Shown: positions 9,599 through 17,461 of the stretch, in pieces
Numbering within the stretch: position 1 is the first letter of the stretch
Layout: the number at the start of each line of letters is the position of its first letter
Assembly: GCA_027487435.1 (NCBI GenBank)
Contig: JAIYDP010000428.1
Location: 1 to 54,093 of the forward strand
Length of the DNA stretch: 54,093 nt
Source of the DNA: Verrucomicrobiaceae bacterium
Lineage (GTDB): Bacteria; Verrucomicrobiota; Verrucomicrobiia; Verrucomicrobiales; Akkermansiaceae
Direction of reading: 5' to 3'
The notes under the pieces: model-generated
Told to the model about the DNA's origin: nothing
Seen by the model: the letters and a program-made list of their open reading frames with translations, nothing else
The model's database searches: none
Made by a program: the position numbers and the translations under genes

Positions 9599-9744
9599 TC
9601 CTAGCACTCCTAAGTGTAGAGCAAGCCGTTCTCTGTCAATCGCTCTGATCCAAGACGTTTTGCAAAAGACTCGATCTTCATCCAAAGATGACACCTCAGT
9701 AAGAAGTTGGCAAAAAAAGCAGACCGTTGCTGCTGATTTCGAGT

Positions 9745-10677
9745 TTACTCGTCAGCCTGCTTGATTTGATCATACAAACGCGACAACTCAGGCAGCTCTA
9801 AACCAAGCCCCATCCCCCGCCGCAACGCTTCGCCCCAAATCGATTCCACTTCGATCGCGCGCCCCAATTGCCAGTCGATCAGGCTCGATGGCAGATAAGC
9901 CCCCATGCCACGTGTCCGCTCGATATGCCAATCGATCAATGCTTCGTCTAACGAAAATCCACGCGCCATCGCAATGCTTCTCACCTCCTTCATTAAGCTG
10001 CGAATGCGCTCTACGATCGATGCCTCAGCCAGCAATGCTTCCGTCGATTTTCCACCCTCAGCAATGGCAAGACCATTGAACGGAATATTCCATAACAACT
10101 TCTTCCATATCACCTCTTCCATGGATGACTCGATCACCACGTCCACCTTCGATGATGCGTACATCTCCCGCACCCGCTCTACGCGTTCGGACTGACGAGG
10201 AACAAACTCCGCTAACACCACTCGCCCTCCTGCGCTGTGATGAATTCGCGCAGGAGCCGTGCGATTCACCCCGATAAAACATAAGCCCGCCATCACCCGT
10301 TCCGCGCCAGTTACTGCGGCGATACTCTCACAATTTCCCAGACCATTCTGCAAAGTTAGCACCACCGTCTGCGGGTGTAGCAGTGGCGGCAAGACCGTTT
10401 CCAAGAACCCATTGCTCGTCGTCTTCCACGCCACAATCACCAAATCCACAACTCCTATGTCCTCCGGATCTTCCGCAACTTGTGGATTCGGCAGAAAAAA
10501 ATCCCCATGCACACTTTCCGCCGCGATGCCTCGACTTCGCGCCGCATCAGCATCCCCTCGCATCAAAAACGTCACGTCATTTCCATGCTCCGCAAGTCTT
10601 CCTCCAAAATACATCCCCAGCGCACCAGAGCCAACCATCGCTATGCGCTCAAAGCCAGCTTGTCCTGCGATGCTCAT
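9745..10677 (-). CDS. panE: 2-dehydropantoate 2-reductase family (PanE/ApbA)
   Basis: A 310-residue cytosolic oxidoreductase. It starts with a Rossmann NADP-binding loop, GSGALGMYFGGRLA (residues ~17-30), then LVIVAWKTTSNG with the conserved Lys, LTLQNGLGN with the catalytic-region Asn, and the C-terminal ApbA_C helical domain with EEVIWKKLLWNIPFN, which holds the second catalytic Lys. The known reaction is NADPH-dependent reduction of 2-dehydropantoate to pantoate for coenzyme A synthesis. Family members also reduce other ketoacids, and the RGMGAYLPSSLIDW segment fits the substrate-site serine/aspartate motif. Its ATG overlaps the stop of the HDAC-like gene by four bases (ATGA), so the two are coupled. 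Symbol given by family; other pan genes are not in the window. Confidence 0.8.
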   Translation of the reverse strand: MSIAGQAGFERIAMVGSGALGMYFGGRLAEHGNDVTFLMRGDADAARSRGIAAESVHGDFFLPNPQVAEDPEDIGVVDLVIVAWKTTSNGFLETVLPPLLHPQTVVLTLQNGLGNCESIAAVTGAERVMAGLCFIGVNRTAPARIHHSAGGRVVLAEFVPRQSERVERVREMYASSKVDVVIESSMEEVIWKKLLWNIPFNGLAIAEGGKSTEALLAEASIVERIRSLMKEVRSIAMARGFSLDEALIDWHIERTRGMGAYLPSSLIDWQLGRAIEVESIWGEALRRGMGLGLELPELSRLYDQIKQADE

Positions 10678-11603
10678 AAGCCACGATGCTCCGCAGCCAA
10701 TTGTTTCGCCATCGCCACCGTGTTGCGATGGATTTTCGCCGTAAATTCCGCCTGCCGATTGCAGCCACCGCCATAAAGCACCGCCACCGGAATACGATTG
10801 CGGATAAACGCCTTCAGCAGCACCTCATCGCGGCGTTGCAGATCCTTGGCTGTCAGCATCATCTGCCCATAGCGATCATTATGATGATTGTCAGCCCCAG
10901 CAATCCAAATCACCAGATCCGGCGCAAACGTATCCAACGCAGCGGCCAACGTCGAAAACAACTGCCGCAAGTACATTTCCCCTTCCACGTATCTCACCGT
11001 TTCCACATCCATACTACCCGCCACACCAGGACGTGCTCCGCTAGGAGCCACGTGAATCGAATAGGTGAAAACCCTCGGATCCCCAGCCAGTAACGCGTGC
11101 GTGCCATCGCCCTGATGCGCATCCGTATCCACCACCATCACCCGCAGCCCTGGCCGCCAAAGTTGCAGATCGCGAATCGCCACCGCCACATCATTAAAAA
11201 CACTCCCGCCACTGCCATACTCGCTAAACGCATGATGCTTGCCGCCAGCTAAACAAATTGCCACCCCCTCTTCCAACGCCGCACGGCACGCCATTCTCGT
11301 CGCCTCCACTTCCGAAGCGCTTCGCGTATAAAGTTCTGGAGTGATCGGCAACCCCAAGCGCAATGCCTCCTTGCGATCCAACGAGCACGAATACACCCGC
11401 TCCACATAGGCCGCATCGTGCACACTACGAATCAAATGATCCGGCGCTTGGCCTACCTCCACGATTTCCTCAGGACGCAAAACTCCTTCCACCAGCAACA
11501 TTTCCTTAGAAAGTCGGAACTTATCCATCGGATACGGATGATCACGAGGAAGCTCAATTTCAAAACGATGGGAATAAAAACAGCGCACCTTGCGCTGATC
11601 CAA
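10674..11603 (-). CDS. histone-deacetylase family (AcuC/HDAC-like) deacetylase
   Basis: A 309-residue enzyme of the arginase/deacetylase fold. It shows GGKHHAFSEYG (His123-His124, the charge-relay pair), VDTDAHQGDGT (Asp161 and His163 as zinc ligands), IAGADNHHNDRYG (second zinc aspartate region) and LYGGGCN near the C-terminus in place of the usual LEGGY. Bacterial members deacetylate acetyl-lysine, polyamines or acetoin-related substrates; the target here is unknown. The catalytic Tyr region (YGGGC) is slightly atypical. The frame begins with TTG at 11603; a GTG at 11588 would give MRCFYSHRF, which matches the family start better, so the true start may be 5 codons later. It overlaps panE by 4 nt. 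Confidence 0.8.
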   Translation of the reverse strand: MDQRKVRCFYSHRFEIELPRDHPYPMDKFRLSKEMLLVEGVLRPEEIVEVGQAPDHLIRSVHDAAYVERVYSCSLDRKEALRLGLPITPELYTRSASEVEATRMACRAALEEGVAICLAGGKHHAFSEYGSGGSVFNDVAVAIRDLQLWRPGLRVMVVDTDAHQGDGTHALLAGDPRVFTYSIHVAPSGARPGVAGSMDVETVRYVEGEMYLRQLFSTLAAALDTFAPDLVIWIAGADNHHNDRYGQMMLTAKDLQRRDEVLLKAFIRNRIPVAVLYGGGCNRQAEFTAKIHRNTVAMAKQLAAEHRGL

Positions 11604-11663
11604 TCAGACTTTCCCGCCCACGTGAAGCAGGAATTTTCCCGATATCCAACAGAATGGAGAAAA

Positions 11664-11704
11664 ATCCTCTCGCCGCCCTCGCGCCCTTCGCGTCTTTGCG
11701 GTGA
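11664..11704. repeat. dispersed intergenic motif ('cttcgcgtctttgcggtg' type)
   Basis: Between the HDAC-like gene and recA lies a stretch with cgccctcgcgcccttcgcg followed by tctttgcggtgaaaatc. From memory, near-identical sequence recurs in intergenic regions of many environmental bacteria and is often mis-annotated as small proteins reading K-T-R-R-A-R-G-R-R. I therefore mark it as a non-coding dispersed motif, not a gene. The rest of 11604-11827 shows nothing else I can name. Confidence 0.4.
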
Positions 11705-11827
11705 AAATCCCCAACTCACACCCCTCACCTCGATGGATTTTCCCACCACTGATTCTCCGATCTAAGCATCCCCAGATGCTCTTTCGATATCCCAAACCCC
11801 TCATAAATCCGAAAAAATACAACTTTT

Positions 11828-11841
11828 TGTTCAGTCGAACA
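11828..11841. promoter_or_regulatory. LexA operator (SOS box) of recA
   Basis: The sequence TGTTCAGTCGAACA is a perfect inverted repeat, TGTTC-N4-GAACA, 64 bp before the recA start codon. This is the LexA-binding motif reported for Verrucomicrobia. Its position upstream of recA makes autoregulation of the SOS response the natural reading. A TATTCT at 11846-11851 could be the -10 element, so the operator would cover the region between -35 and -10 and block RNA polymerase. The match and position are seen directly; binding is inferred. Confidence 0.85.
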
Positions 11842-11905
11842 TCTTTATTCTCGACATTTCCCAAAAAAAGCTCAAATTCTTCCCCGTCAACCACACCTCA
11901 CTACC

Positions 11906-12949
11906 ATGGCAGCCAAAACCAACAGCACAGAATCCGCAGCAGACAAATTATCCGAAGCCCGCAAACGCAACCTCGATGCCGCACTCTCTCAAATCCAAAA
12001 AGAATTCGGTGAATCCGCCATCATGCGCATGGGCGACGATGCCCGCATCGATGTCGATGTCATTCCCACAGGCAACCTCCTCATTGACCGCGCCCTCGGC
12101 GTAGGCGGCTTCCCACGCGGACGTATCGTCGAAATCTTCGGCCCAGAATCCTCGGGAAAAACCACACTGACGCTGACCGTCATTGCCCAAGCGCAAAAAC
12201 GTGGCGGCCTCGCAGCCTTCATCGACGTCGAGCACGCGCTCGATCCCCAATACGCACGCAAACTGGGTGTGAATCTCGATGACCTTCTCGTTTCTCAACC
12301 GTCCTCCGGCGAAGAAGCTCTACAAATCTGTGAAGCACTCGTCCGCTCCAATGCCATCGACGTTGTCATTCTGGACTCCGTCGCCGCACTCGTCACCAAG
12401 CAAGAACTCGACGGCGAAATCGGCGATTCCACCGTCGGCGCTCAAGCCCGCCTGATGAGTGCTGCCATGCGCAAACTCACCAGCTTCATCTCAAAAGCAC
12501 GCACCGTGTGCATCTTCACCAACCAAATCCGTGAAAAAATCGGCGTCATGTTTGGCAATCCCGAAACCACACCCGGTGGCCGCGCTTTAAAATTCTTCTC
12601 CTCCGTGCGTCTCGACATTCGCCGCATCAGCCAAATCAAATCATCGGACGGCACCGTCACTGGCAGCCGCACCAAAGTGAAATGCGTCAAAAACAAGTGC
12701 GCCCCACCCTTTGCCGAAGCGGAGTTCGACATCATGTTCAACGAAGGAATTTCCTCCACAGGTTCCCTGCTTGACCTTGCCCTAGAAATGGAAATCGTGC
12801 AAAAGCGCGGCAGTTGGTTCAGCTACAACGGCACCCAAATGGCGCAAGGACGCGATGCCGCCAAAGAACTCCTCAAAAACGATCCTGCCCTCTACGCCGA
12901 CATCGAAGCCGTCGTGCTAGCCAAGCTCAACGAAGGAAAAAGCAAATAA
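11906..12949 (+). CDS. recA: recombinase RecA
   Basis: A 347-residue protein with all RecA hallmarks: an N-terminal helix (AALSQIQKEFGESAIMRMG), Walker A GPESSGKTT near residue 79, FIDVEHALDPQYARKLGVN, the Walker B region VVILDSVAALV, loop L1 and L2 (IREKIGVMFGNPETTPGGRALKF split around here) and a short C-terminal domain. It forms ATP-dependent filaments on single-stranded DNA for homologous recombination and triggers LexA self-cleavage. The C-terminus is shorter and less acidic than in E. coli. ATG at 11906 is the natural start with no Shine-Dalgarno. It is monocistronic here, expressed from an SOS-controlled promoter (operator at 11828). Confidence 0.98.
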   Translation: MAAKTNSTESAADKLSEARKRNLDAALSQIQKEFGESAIMRMGDDARIDVDVIPTGNLLIDRALGVGGFPRGRIVEIFGPESSGKTTLTLTVIAQAQKRGGLAAFIDVEHALDPQYARKLGVNLDDLLVSQPSSGEEALQICEALVRSNAIDVVILDSVAALVTKQELDGEIGDSTVGAQARLMSAAMRKLTSFISKARTVCIFTNQIREKIGVMFGNPETTPGGRALKFFSSVRLDIRRISQIKSSDGTVTGSRTKVKCVKNKCAPPFAEAEFDIMFNEGISSTGSLLDLALEMEIVQKRGSWFSYNGTQMAQGRDAAKELLKNDPALYADIEAVVLAKLNEGKSK

Positions 12950-13233
12950 CTGACATCCGACTCCCCCTACCCACTTCTTACTACCCCACCAAAAAACTTC
13001 CCTCCCCCCATCTGACATCAAAATTCAGCAAACAATCTCAATGCAGTATGCCGGCATGGTTGAATCCTTCGGGTCGAGCCTTCAAACAGCAGGTAGTTTG
13101 TATAAGTAAAGCAGAAAGGCAGGAAAAAGAACCGTAGCAGATCTACTCCTGCTTTCCAGCCTTCCTCATTTAATTTTTTTTGAATAACCACATCATTCTA
13201 GCAAAAATGACAGTAGCATCTTCTTGTGTGCAT
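12950..13233. other. intergenic region downstream of recA, no gene seen
   Basis: This stretch between recA and the hairpin region has C-rich sequence, then a segment rich in tcctgctttccagcc/tcctc that resembles the dispersed purine-rich intergenic sequences of this phylum. At 13216-13243 there is a perfect tandem duplication of a 14-mer, GCATCTTCTTGTG(T/C). No convincing reading frame, RNA gene or U-tailed terminator for recA is visible. Confidence 0.4.
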
Positions 13234-13339
13234 CTTCTTGTGCCAAAGGAGCAACGCATACCAGCGTAACTATTTCATTCCCACAGAAATCATAGCATAA
13301 GAGCATGTTCTTGCTCCAACAGAACAACGCATATCAGCG
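13234..13339. repeat. imperfect 33-bp direct repeat, two copies 73 bp apart
   Basis: The copies are 13234-13266 and 13307-13339. Both read (C/G)TTCTTG-NN-CCAA and end in CAACGCATA(C/T)CAGCG, with about 26 of 33 positions shared. They sit in the non-coding region that precedes the 3' end of the REP-type transposase and may be part of its REP array. Confidence 0.5.
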
Positions 13340-13341
13340 AA

Positions 13342-13411
13342 GGGCTAGACCCAAAAACGGGTAGCTGCCCTGGTTCACGTTGAGACCAAACCACGCGTTC
13401 TGAAGGAACGC
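13342..13411. repeat. two REP-like hairpins downstream of the RAYT gene
   Basis: Hairpin one (13342-13370) pairs GGGC..ACCC with GGGT..GCCC around an AAAAAC loop and an asymmetric internal bulge. It contains GTAG, the tetranucleotide usually found at the foot of REP palindromes. Hairpin two (13395-13411) is perfect: GCGTTC, loop TGAAG, GAACGC. RAYT transposases recognise and mobilise such REP hairpins, so these are candidate substrates for the gene that ends at 13487. The folding is seen; the REP identity is inferred. Confidence 0.45.
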
Positions 13412-13486
13412 TGCATAAGAGAAATGAGGATGCACGAGGCCTTCCATAAGAAGCCCATCCCCGTGCTTGCGAGCCACCCTCATGCA

Positions 13487-14614
13487 TCACCCCTTCAAAT
13501 CCCGCATACTCCACAGCAGCCCTCGCGCCGCCTGCGCATCACCCTTCATCGCACGCGCTCCATCCTTTCTCTTCGCGGAAAAACGTTCTCGCGCCGACGA
13601 AAAGACCTCGTTCACAAACATCTTGCTCCCGATCACAGCCCCTGCTGTGAAATATCTTACTCGACACGCCAACATCTCCGCCATTTTCAACTCAGGCAGC
13701 ACGGTATCATTCACATCACTCGCTCTACCCACTTCCGCAGTAGCATTCTTCGCCGCTGCTAAATCCCCCGCTTCCACTTTATTCAGTGATTTTTTCACCT
13801 TTGCCTCGTGTCGTTTCTCCTTCGCTGCCTGCACCATTTCACCCGCTCGCCCCGCCTTCCGCTCCAACGCCAATCCTAACATTTTCCTATACACCTTCGC
13901 CGCTTCTTTCCATTTCTCCGCATCAAATCCCGCACCCTTATGCCCCATGATCGCCCGCACCAAGCCCTCGCGTGCCTTCTTCCCGTTGCCCTTTGCTCCG
14001 CCGCCTACAGCCTCGCCATAGCTGCTCCAGCGATACTCCGCCGGATCTTTCACCATTCCCGCGCGGACGGGATTGAGGTCAATATACGCCGCCATCATCC
14101 GCGACGCGTCGCCACTTTCCACGATCACGCTCTTAAACCTCTCCTCCCACAGTGTACCCGTGCGCTTATGCTCACGATTGAACCAACGCGTCATCCGCTG
14201 CATCAAAGTTCGCATAAACTCGCTCAAATCATGCATGCGATAGGTAAAACGTGACCGAATCGCCTCCGCAAACGCTTCACTACCTATCTTCCGCGCATCT
14301 TTCAACTGCTTCGCCACTTCCCTCACAAACCCTTGCGTATAAAGCCCGCCCAAGCGCTTCAACAGCTCTTCATCAGAAATCCCCTCCGCAGGCATCGGTG
14401 GCACCTCCAGTAACAAGTGAACGTGATTCGACATAATGCAATACGACAAAACACGACAGCCGCTAAAATTTTCCATCATACGCATGATCATACGAAACTG
14501 TTCACGCTCCGTGTCGCCAAACGCAAATCTTCGCTCGACCACGCGAGAAACACAGTGGTAAACAACTGGCTTTTCTTGTGAATCCTTATGTGGAGCCAAA
14601 AATCTCTTACTCAT
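13487..14614 (-). CDS. REP-associated tyrosine transposase (RAYT, Y1_Tnp)
   Basis: A 375-residue Y1/HUH transposase. The HUH metal-binding motif is NHVHLLLE with His64 and His66, and the single catalytic tyrosine is Tyr177 in AYIDLNPVRAG, followed by EYRWSSYGEAVGG, the usual RAYT end of the catalytic domain. Residues ~225-375 are a lysine-rich helical extension. RAYTs nick and join single-stranded DNA at REP palindromes and usually occur as one domesticated copy. Candidate REP hairpins lie just after the gene. The ATG at 14614 is contained in the first copy of an 80-bp tandem duplication, so the gene has a second, upstream copy of its own 5' region. It appears intact. Confidence 0.88.
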   Translation of the reverse strand: MSKRFLAPHKDSQEKPVVYHCVSRVVERRFAFGDTEREQFRMIMRMMENFSGCRVLSYCIMSNHVHLLLEVPPMPAEGISDEELLKRLGGLYTQGFVREVAKQLKDARKIGSEAFAEAIRSRFTYRMHDLSEFMRTLMQRMTRWFNREHKRTGTLWEERFKSVIVESGDASRMMAAYIDLNPVRAGMVKDPAEYRWSSYGEAVGGGAKGNGKKAREGLVRAIMGHKGAGFDAEKWKEAAKVYRKMLGLALERKAGRAGEMVQAAKEKRHEAKVKKSLNKVEAGDLAAAKNATAEVGRASDVNDTVLPELKMAEMLACRVRYFTAGAVIGSKMFVNEVFSSARERFSAKRKDGARAMKGDAQAARGLLWSMRDLKG

Positions 14615-14766
14615 CGCGCCCCCACTCTACCACGCCAAACCCGCTTGTCTACAGCTTTCTCTATAATTTCTGCGGGAATTCTTATGTTACTCATCGCGCC
14701 CCCACTCTACCACGCCAAACCCGCTTGTCTACAGCTTTCTCTATAATTTCTGCGGGAATTCTTATG
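14607..14766. repeat. perfect 80-bp tandem duplication over the RAYT start
   Basis: Bases 14607-14686 and 14687-14766 are identical; the unit begins ttactcatcgcg and ends gggaattcttatg. The first eight bases of the unit contain the reverse complement of the RAYT start codon, so the gene's translation start and leader were duplicated outward. Perfect identity implies a recent event, or an assembly artefact to exclude. Confidence 0.95.
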
Positions 14767-14800
14767 GGAATTTTATGGGAAGTTTTATGGGAATTTTTAT
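14754..14800. repeat. four tandem 11-12-mers, GGGAANTTTTAT
   Basis: Units at 14754-14765, 14766-14776, 14777-14788 and 14789-14800 read GGGAATTCTTAT, GGGAATTTTAT, GGGAAGTTTTAT and GGGAATTTTTAT. The first lies inside the second 80-bp copy. Read on the minus strand they give ATAAAANTTCCC repeated, upstream of the RAYT gene. They may come from slippage or may be protein-binding sites. Confidence 0.85.
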
Positions 14801-14802
14801 GG

Positions 14803-15024
14803 CGTATGAAAGGGCGGCTAGGCAAAGCCTCCGGGTTGACGGCCACCGCGCACAAAATCGCAAGTATTATGTACAGCATGATTGCTAGTGGCCAACCCTA
14901 CCAAGAAGAAATCGCCTTCAAACCCAACCTAGCCACAGAGAAAAAGCAGCAAAAACAACTCATAAAACTCGCCCAAAAATTCGGCTACCAACTCACTCCA
15001 ACCCTTGATGTAGCAACAAGTTAG
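14803..15024 (+). pseudogene. C-terminal remnant of an IS110-like transposase
   Basis: The frame reads RMKGRLGKASGLTATAHKIA, then SIMYSM, QPYQEE and KKQQKQLIKLAQKFGYQL before a TAG stop at 15022. This matches the C-terminal end of IS110/IS116-type transposases (RLG-A-TATAHKLA..IY.M....). The catalytic N-terminal part is absent; sequence before 14803 is the tandem repeat region. It is a dead fragment. The IS family is a judgement from the TATAHK pattern and could be another DDE family. Confidence 0.6.
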
Positions 15025-15053
15025 TCAAGAGGACTAGTCAAGTGGACCCCTGA

Positions 15054-15170
15054 GACGGCCAAGAAGTTTCCGGCGGCAATCAATGCGATCCCTCCAGCGG
15101 CTACCTCTGCCTCGAAAGCGAAGGCTCACCGATCCAATTCCGCAAACTCCGCATCCGCGAACTGCCCTAA
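15054..15170 (+). pseudogene. 3' tail of a DUF1080 (3-keto-disaccharide hydrolase) gene
   Basis: From a stop at 15051 the frame reads GYLCLESEGSPIQFRKLRIR then ELP and ends with TAA at 15168-15170. This is the C-terminal strand pair of DUF1080 lectin-like domain proteins, frequent in Verrucomicrobia and Planctomycetes (GYLCLESEG-PI-FRNLRIRELP). Only about 38 codons remain. The break point is next to the sequence agtcaagtggacccctga, which looks like a mobile-element end, so an insertion probably destroyed the parent gene. Confidence 0.7.
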
Positions 15171-15433
15171 TGGACTCGGCCAAATTTATGTCGTCGAAAA
15201 TAGATGCGAAGCGCCCTGGACTGCTACCAGCCTGCTGTAGCTTTCGGTTTTGTAGCATACTGCTGACCGGACGGCATTGGCAAGGGAAAAGCACGATGAA
15301 ACCTCAGCATACCCCGCTCGCAGCAGGTGCATGGCGGAAAGTGGCATCAGGCAGCCACAGTCCAAAGGCTTCTTCGTCAATCTCGCTCATAAGCGCGATT
15401 ATGTTTGGCTGAGTCCCTAAGTTATCTTGCGTG
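15171..15433. other. intergenic debris, no gene seen
   Basis: Between the DUF1080 tail and the 3' end of the PEP-CTERM gene I see no convincing coding frame. The segment around 15215-15280 (tgctgtagctttcggttttgtagc) looks like degenerate dispersed repeat sequence of the kind found between genes in this phylum. Confidence 0.35.
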
Positions 15434-16264
15434 TTATCGACGTTTACGAACGAGTAGACCGAGCGCGCAGGAGAAGCCAAGTAGTCCAAAAGTGCCTGGC
15501 TCTGGCACCAGATTGACACTACCACCAGACCAATCGTTTTGTAAATTGATCCCAAATGCAGTATTATCAATAAAATTCCCGATGGTTGGGGATCCACTAC
15601 CGGTAGTCACAGAACCATACGCAAAACGATATGTTTGGTTCATGATTGCATGAAAGACATCATCTCCCGCATACGCTCTAAAACCATTGTATTCTCCCGG
15701 GTTGTTGACGTTGTCAGAAGTGAATGTATGAGAGTATGCTATCGCATCATCTCCACCTGTTGTGTAATTGCCAAATCCAACAGCATTGTTGTATGTGGAG
15801 TTGTAAACGCCGTTTACTCCTAAATTCAGAATCGATAATCGTACCGTATCTGAACCGCCGCGACCGCGATGTAAGAAAAAGAAATCAACCCACCCGGACT
15901 GTGTGAATGTAACGTCTTGGTATAGCGCACCTGTGCTTTCGGCATTGATTTCAGCAAACTGACTACCACCATTGAAGAATCCAGAAACATTATCATTCCC
16001 ATTCGCGGCGACGACACCACTAAAACCGCTTTGCCATAACTCGATCGTTCCTAGTGACGATGTTGTATTCCAACCTGGCACATGACTTTGGGGAATGAAT
16101 GCGTAATCAGGACTGACGCCTCCTATTGGAGGATAGGACTGAAGTGGATTCGTTGTATCTTGAAATCTACCGTTTAACAGCAACTGCAATGATTGCGCCT
16201 TCGCTGTAGTCAAGTTACAGACACTAAGAGTTGCGAAGGTTGCTAAAAATGGAACTTTGTTCAT
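15434..16264 (-). CDS. PEP-CTERM sorting-domain secreted protein
   Basis: A 276-residue protein. Residues 1-24 are a signal peptide (MNKVPFLATFATLSVCN, cleavage after TTAKAQ). The mature part is beta-rich and resembles the DUF642/galactose-binding-like extracellular proteins: a N-x-x-F/LNGRFQD start, VPGWNTTSSLGTIELWQSGF and GSQFAEINAESTGALYQDV. The C-terminus is a PEP-CTERM tail: VPEPGTFGLLGFSCALGLLV then RKRR. PEP-CTERM proteins are recognised by an exosortase and placed on the cell surface or in exopolysaccharide. No exosortase gene is in the window. The gene lies between two transposase remnants, and a TTGACA promoter precedes it. Confidence 0.85.
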   Translation of the reverse strand: MNKVPFLATFATLSVCNLTTAKAQSLQLLLNGRFQDTTNPLQSYPPIGGVSPDYAFIPQSHVPGWNTTSSLGTIELWQSGFSGVVAANGNDNVSGFFNGGSQFAEINAESTGALYQDVTFTQSGWVDFFFLHRGRGGSDTVRLSILNLGVNGVYNSTYNNAVGFGNYTTGGDDAIAYSHTFTSDNVNNPGEYNGFRAYAGDDVFHAIMNQTYRFAYGSVTTGSGSPTIGNFIDNTAFGINLQNDWSGGSVNLVPEPGTFGLLGFSCALGLLVRKRR

Positions 16265-16294
16265 GATTTTTCTAATGATCGTTTGCTGAGCGAA

Positions 16295-16323
16295 TTGGTA
16301 ATGACTTGTGAAAGTAGTGTCAA
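16295..16323 (-). promoter_or_regulatory. candidate sigma70-type promoter of the PEP-CTERM gene
   Basis: On the minus strand a perfect -35 TTGACA (16318-16323) is followed after 17 bp by TACCAA (16295-16300), a weak -10. This ends ~30 bp before the ATG at 16264. The -35 and spacing are good, the -10 matches only three of six positions. Confidence 0.35.
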
Positions 16324-16677
16324 CTTTTTTAAAAAATATTTCACCGTCTAACTGTGGGGAAACCGAACGGCACAGTCATCCACGTAAATGATGAAGTGCT
16401 TCTGCTAGAAAAAGTCCTTCTCTGAGAGCATTCATGATCACATCCGTTTGACTCAAACAAAAATTCCAGGCAGCTATGAAACTCCGCATCATCAAATCAT
16501 AAAACATATCAAGACTCAGATCCTTCACTTCTTAAATTTTCAAAGCAAACGCAACGGCATGAGTAAAGTAATTTCAAGATTTTTAAAATTTTACAAAAGA
16601 GAAAGAGCTATGATGCCCCTTCCCTTTTGTTGGGTGAGATGCTACTTGAGTGCTTCCTCGTCCAAAATTCGACATCC
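16324..16677. other. intergenic region upstream of the IS30 remnant
   Basis: A low-GC stretch (for example ttttaaaattttacaaaaga near 16580) between the PEP-CTERM promoter and the IS30 start codon. It probably contains the IS30 left end, but I could not identify an inverted repeat with certainty because the right end is lost. No gene is seen. Confidence 0.35.
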
Positions 16678-17265
16678 ATGAAGCACCTATCGACCAACGA
16701 AAGATATACCATCCAAAACATGCGAGAGCAAGGCAATAGTCTCGGCACTATTAGCGAAGTGATTGGACGCCACAAGTCCACCATTTCCCGTGAACTCAGA
16801 CGTAATTGTTTGAACGATGGCAGCTACTCTGCATGCTTCGGTGAGAAATACGCCAAGGAAAGAATCGCAGAGAAACCTCGGCGTAACGCACTCACTCCTG
16901 ATGTGATTGCCGTCTTAGAGCGTGATCTCAAAATCGAATTTAGCCCCGAACAAATTGTGGGCAGAGAAGCTCTTCTCGGTAATCATAAAATGCCTAGCAT
17001 TGCCACAATATACCGCTACATTTGGGCAGAAAGGAAAGGTGGGAGCCGCCTCTTCGAGTTCTTGCGAAATCGCGGCAAAAGACGTAAACCACACGGACAA
17101 GGCAAAACCAGAGGGGGTAGCATACCCAACCGCACCGACATCAGTGAGCGACCACCAGAAGTAGAGTCACGCAAGCGATTTGGTGATTTCGAACGCGATC
17201 TCATCATTGGGGCGGAGCAATCTGGAGCGATCGTCACGGTTAATGACCGAGCTACGGGCCTGTTA
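16678..17265 (+). pseudogene. IS30-family transposase, 3' truncated
   Basis: From ATG at 16678 the frame reads MKHLSTNERYTIQNMREQGN, then a helix-turn-helix (SLGTISEVIGRHKSTISREL) and, near residue 175, DFERDLIIGAEQSGAIVTV, the start of the IS30 DDE core with its first Asp (canonical GHWEGD-IIG). About 195 codons in, just after RATGLL, homology ends at gttagtcaagctgacccc; the frame then runs through unrelated repeat sequence to a stop at 17358. The remaining two catalytic acidic residues are missing, so it cannot transpose. Confidence 0.8.
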
Positions 17266-17280
17266 GTCAAGCTGACCCCC

Positions 17281-17358
17281 TGGCCTTGCCCCCTGAGATG
17301 CCTTGCACGGCAAATGATGGCAGCGAATGGCGGCGTTATACTTCGGATTTCGGGATAA
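17281..17358 (+). repeat. dispersed repeat, copy C
   Basis: Reads ccttgccccctgagatgcct ... aaatgatggcagcgaatggc ... acttcggatttcgggat. It aligns with the 3' half of the copy at 50262-50370 (ctgaaatgccctgcgcacaa, atgatggcggcga, actttggattgcgggac). This copy forms the sequence into which the IS30 frame runs. Confidence 0.6.
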
Positions 17359-17461
17359 TTCACCTTAAGCACCCGTTGGGGCAAAGAAATACCAACCAAA
17401 GCGCCTTAACTTGACGCTTAAGCCCCCGCCCCCAACACACCGCCCATGCAGGCTGATGCTT

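Noticed and set aside
13290..13514. Small minus-strand gene beyond the RAYT stop
   Set aside because: It overlaps hairpins and direct repeats and shows no protein-like pattern.
14578..15024. A 148-residue protein across the duplicated region
   Set aside because: Its first half is the translated tandem repeat; only the transposase tail from 14803 is homologous to anything.
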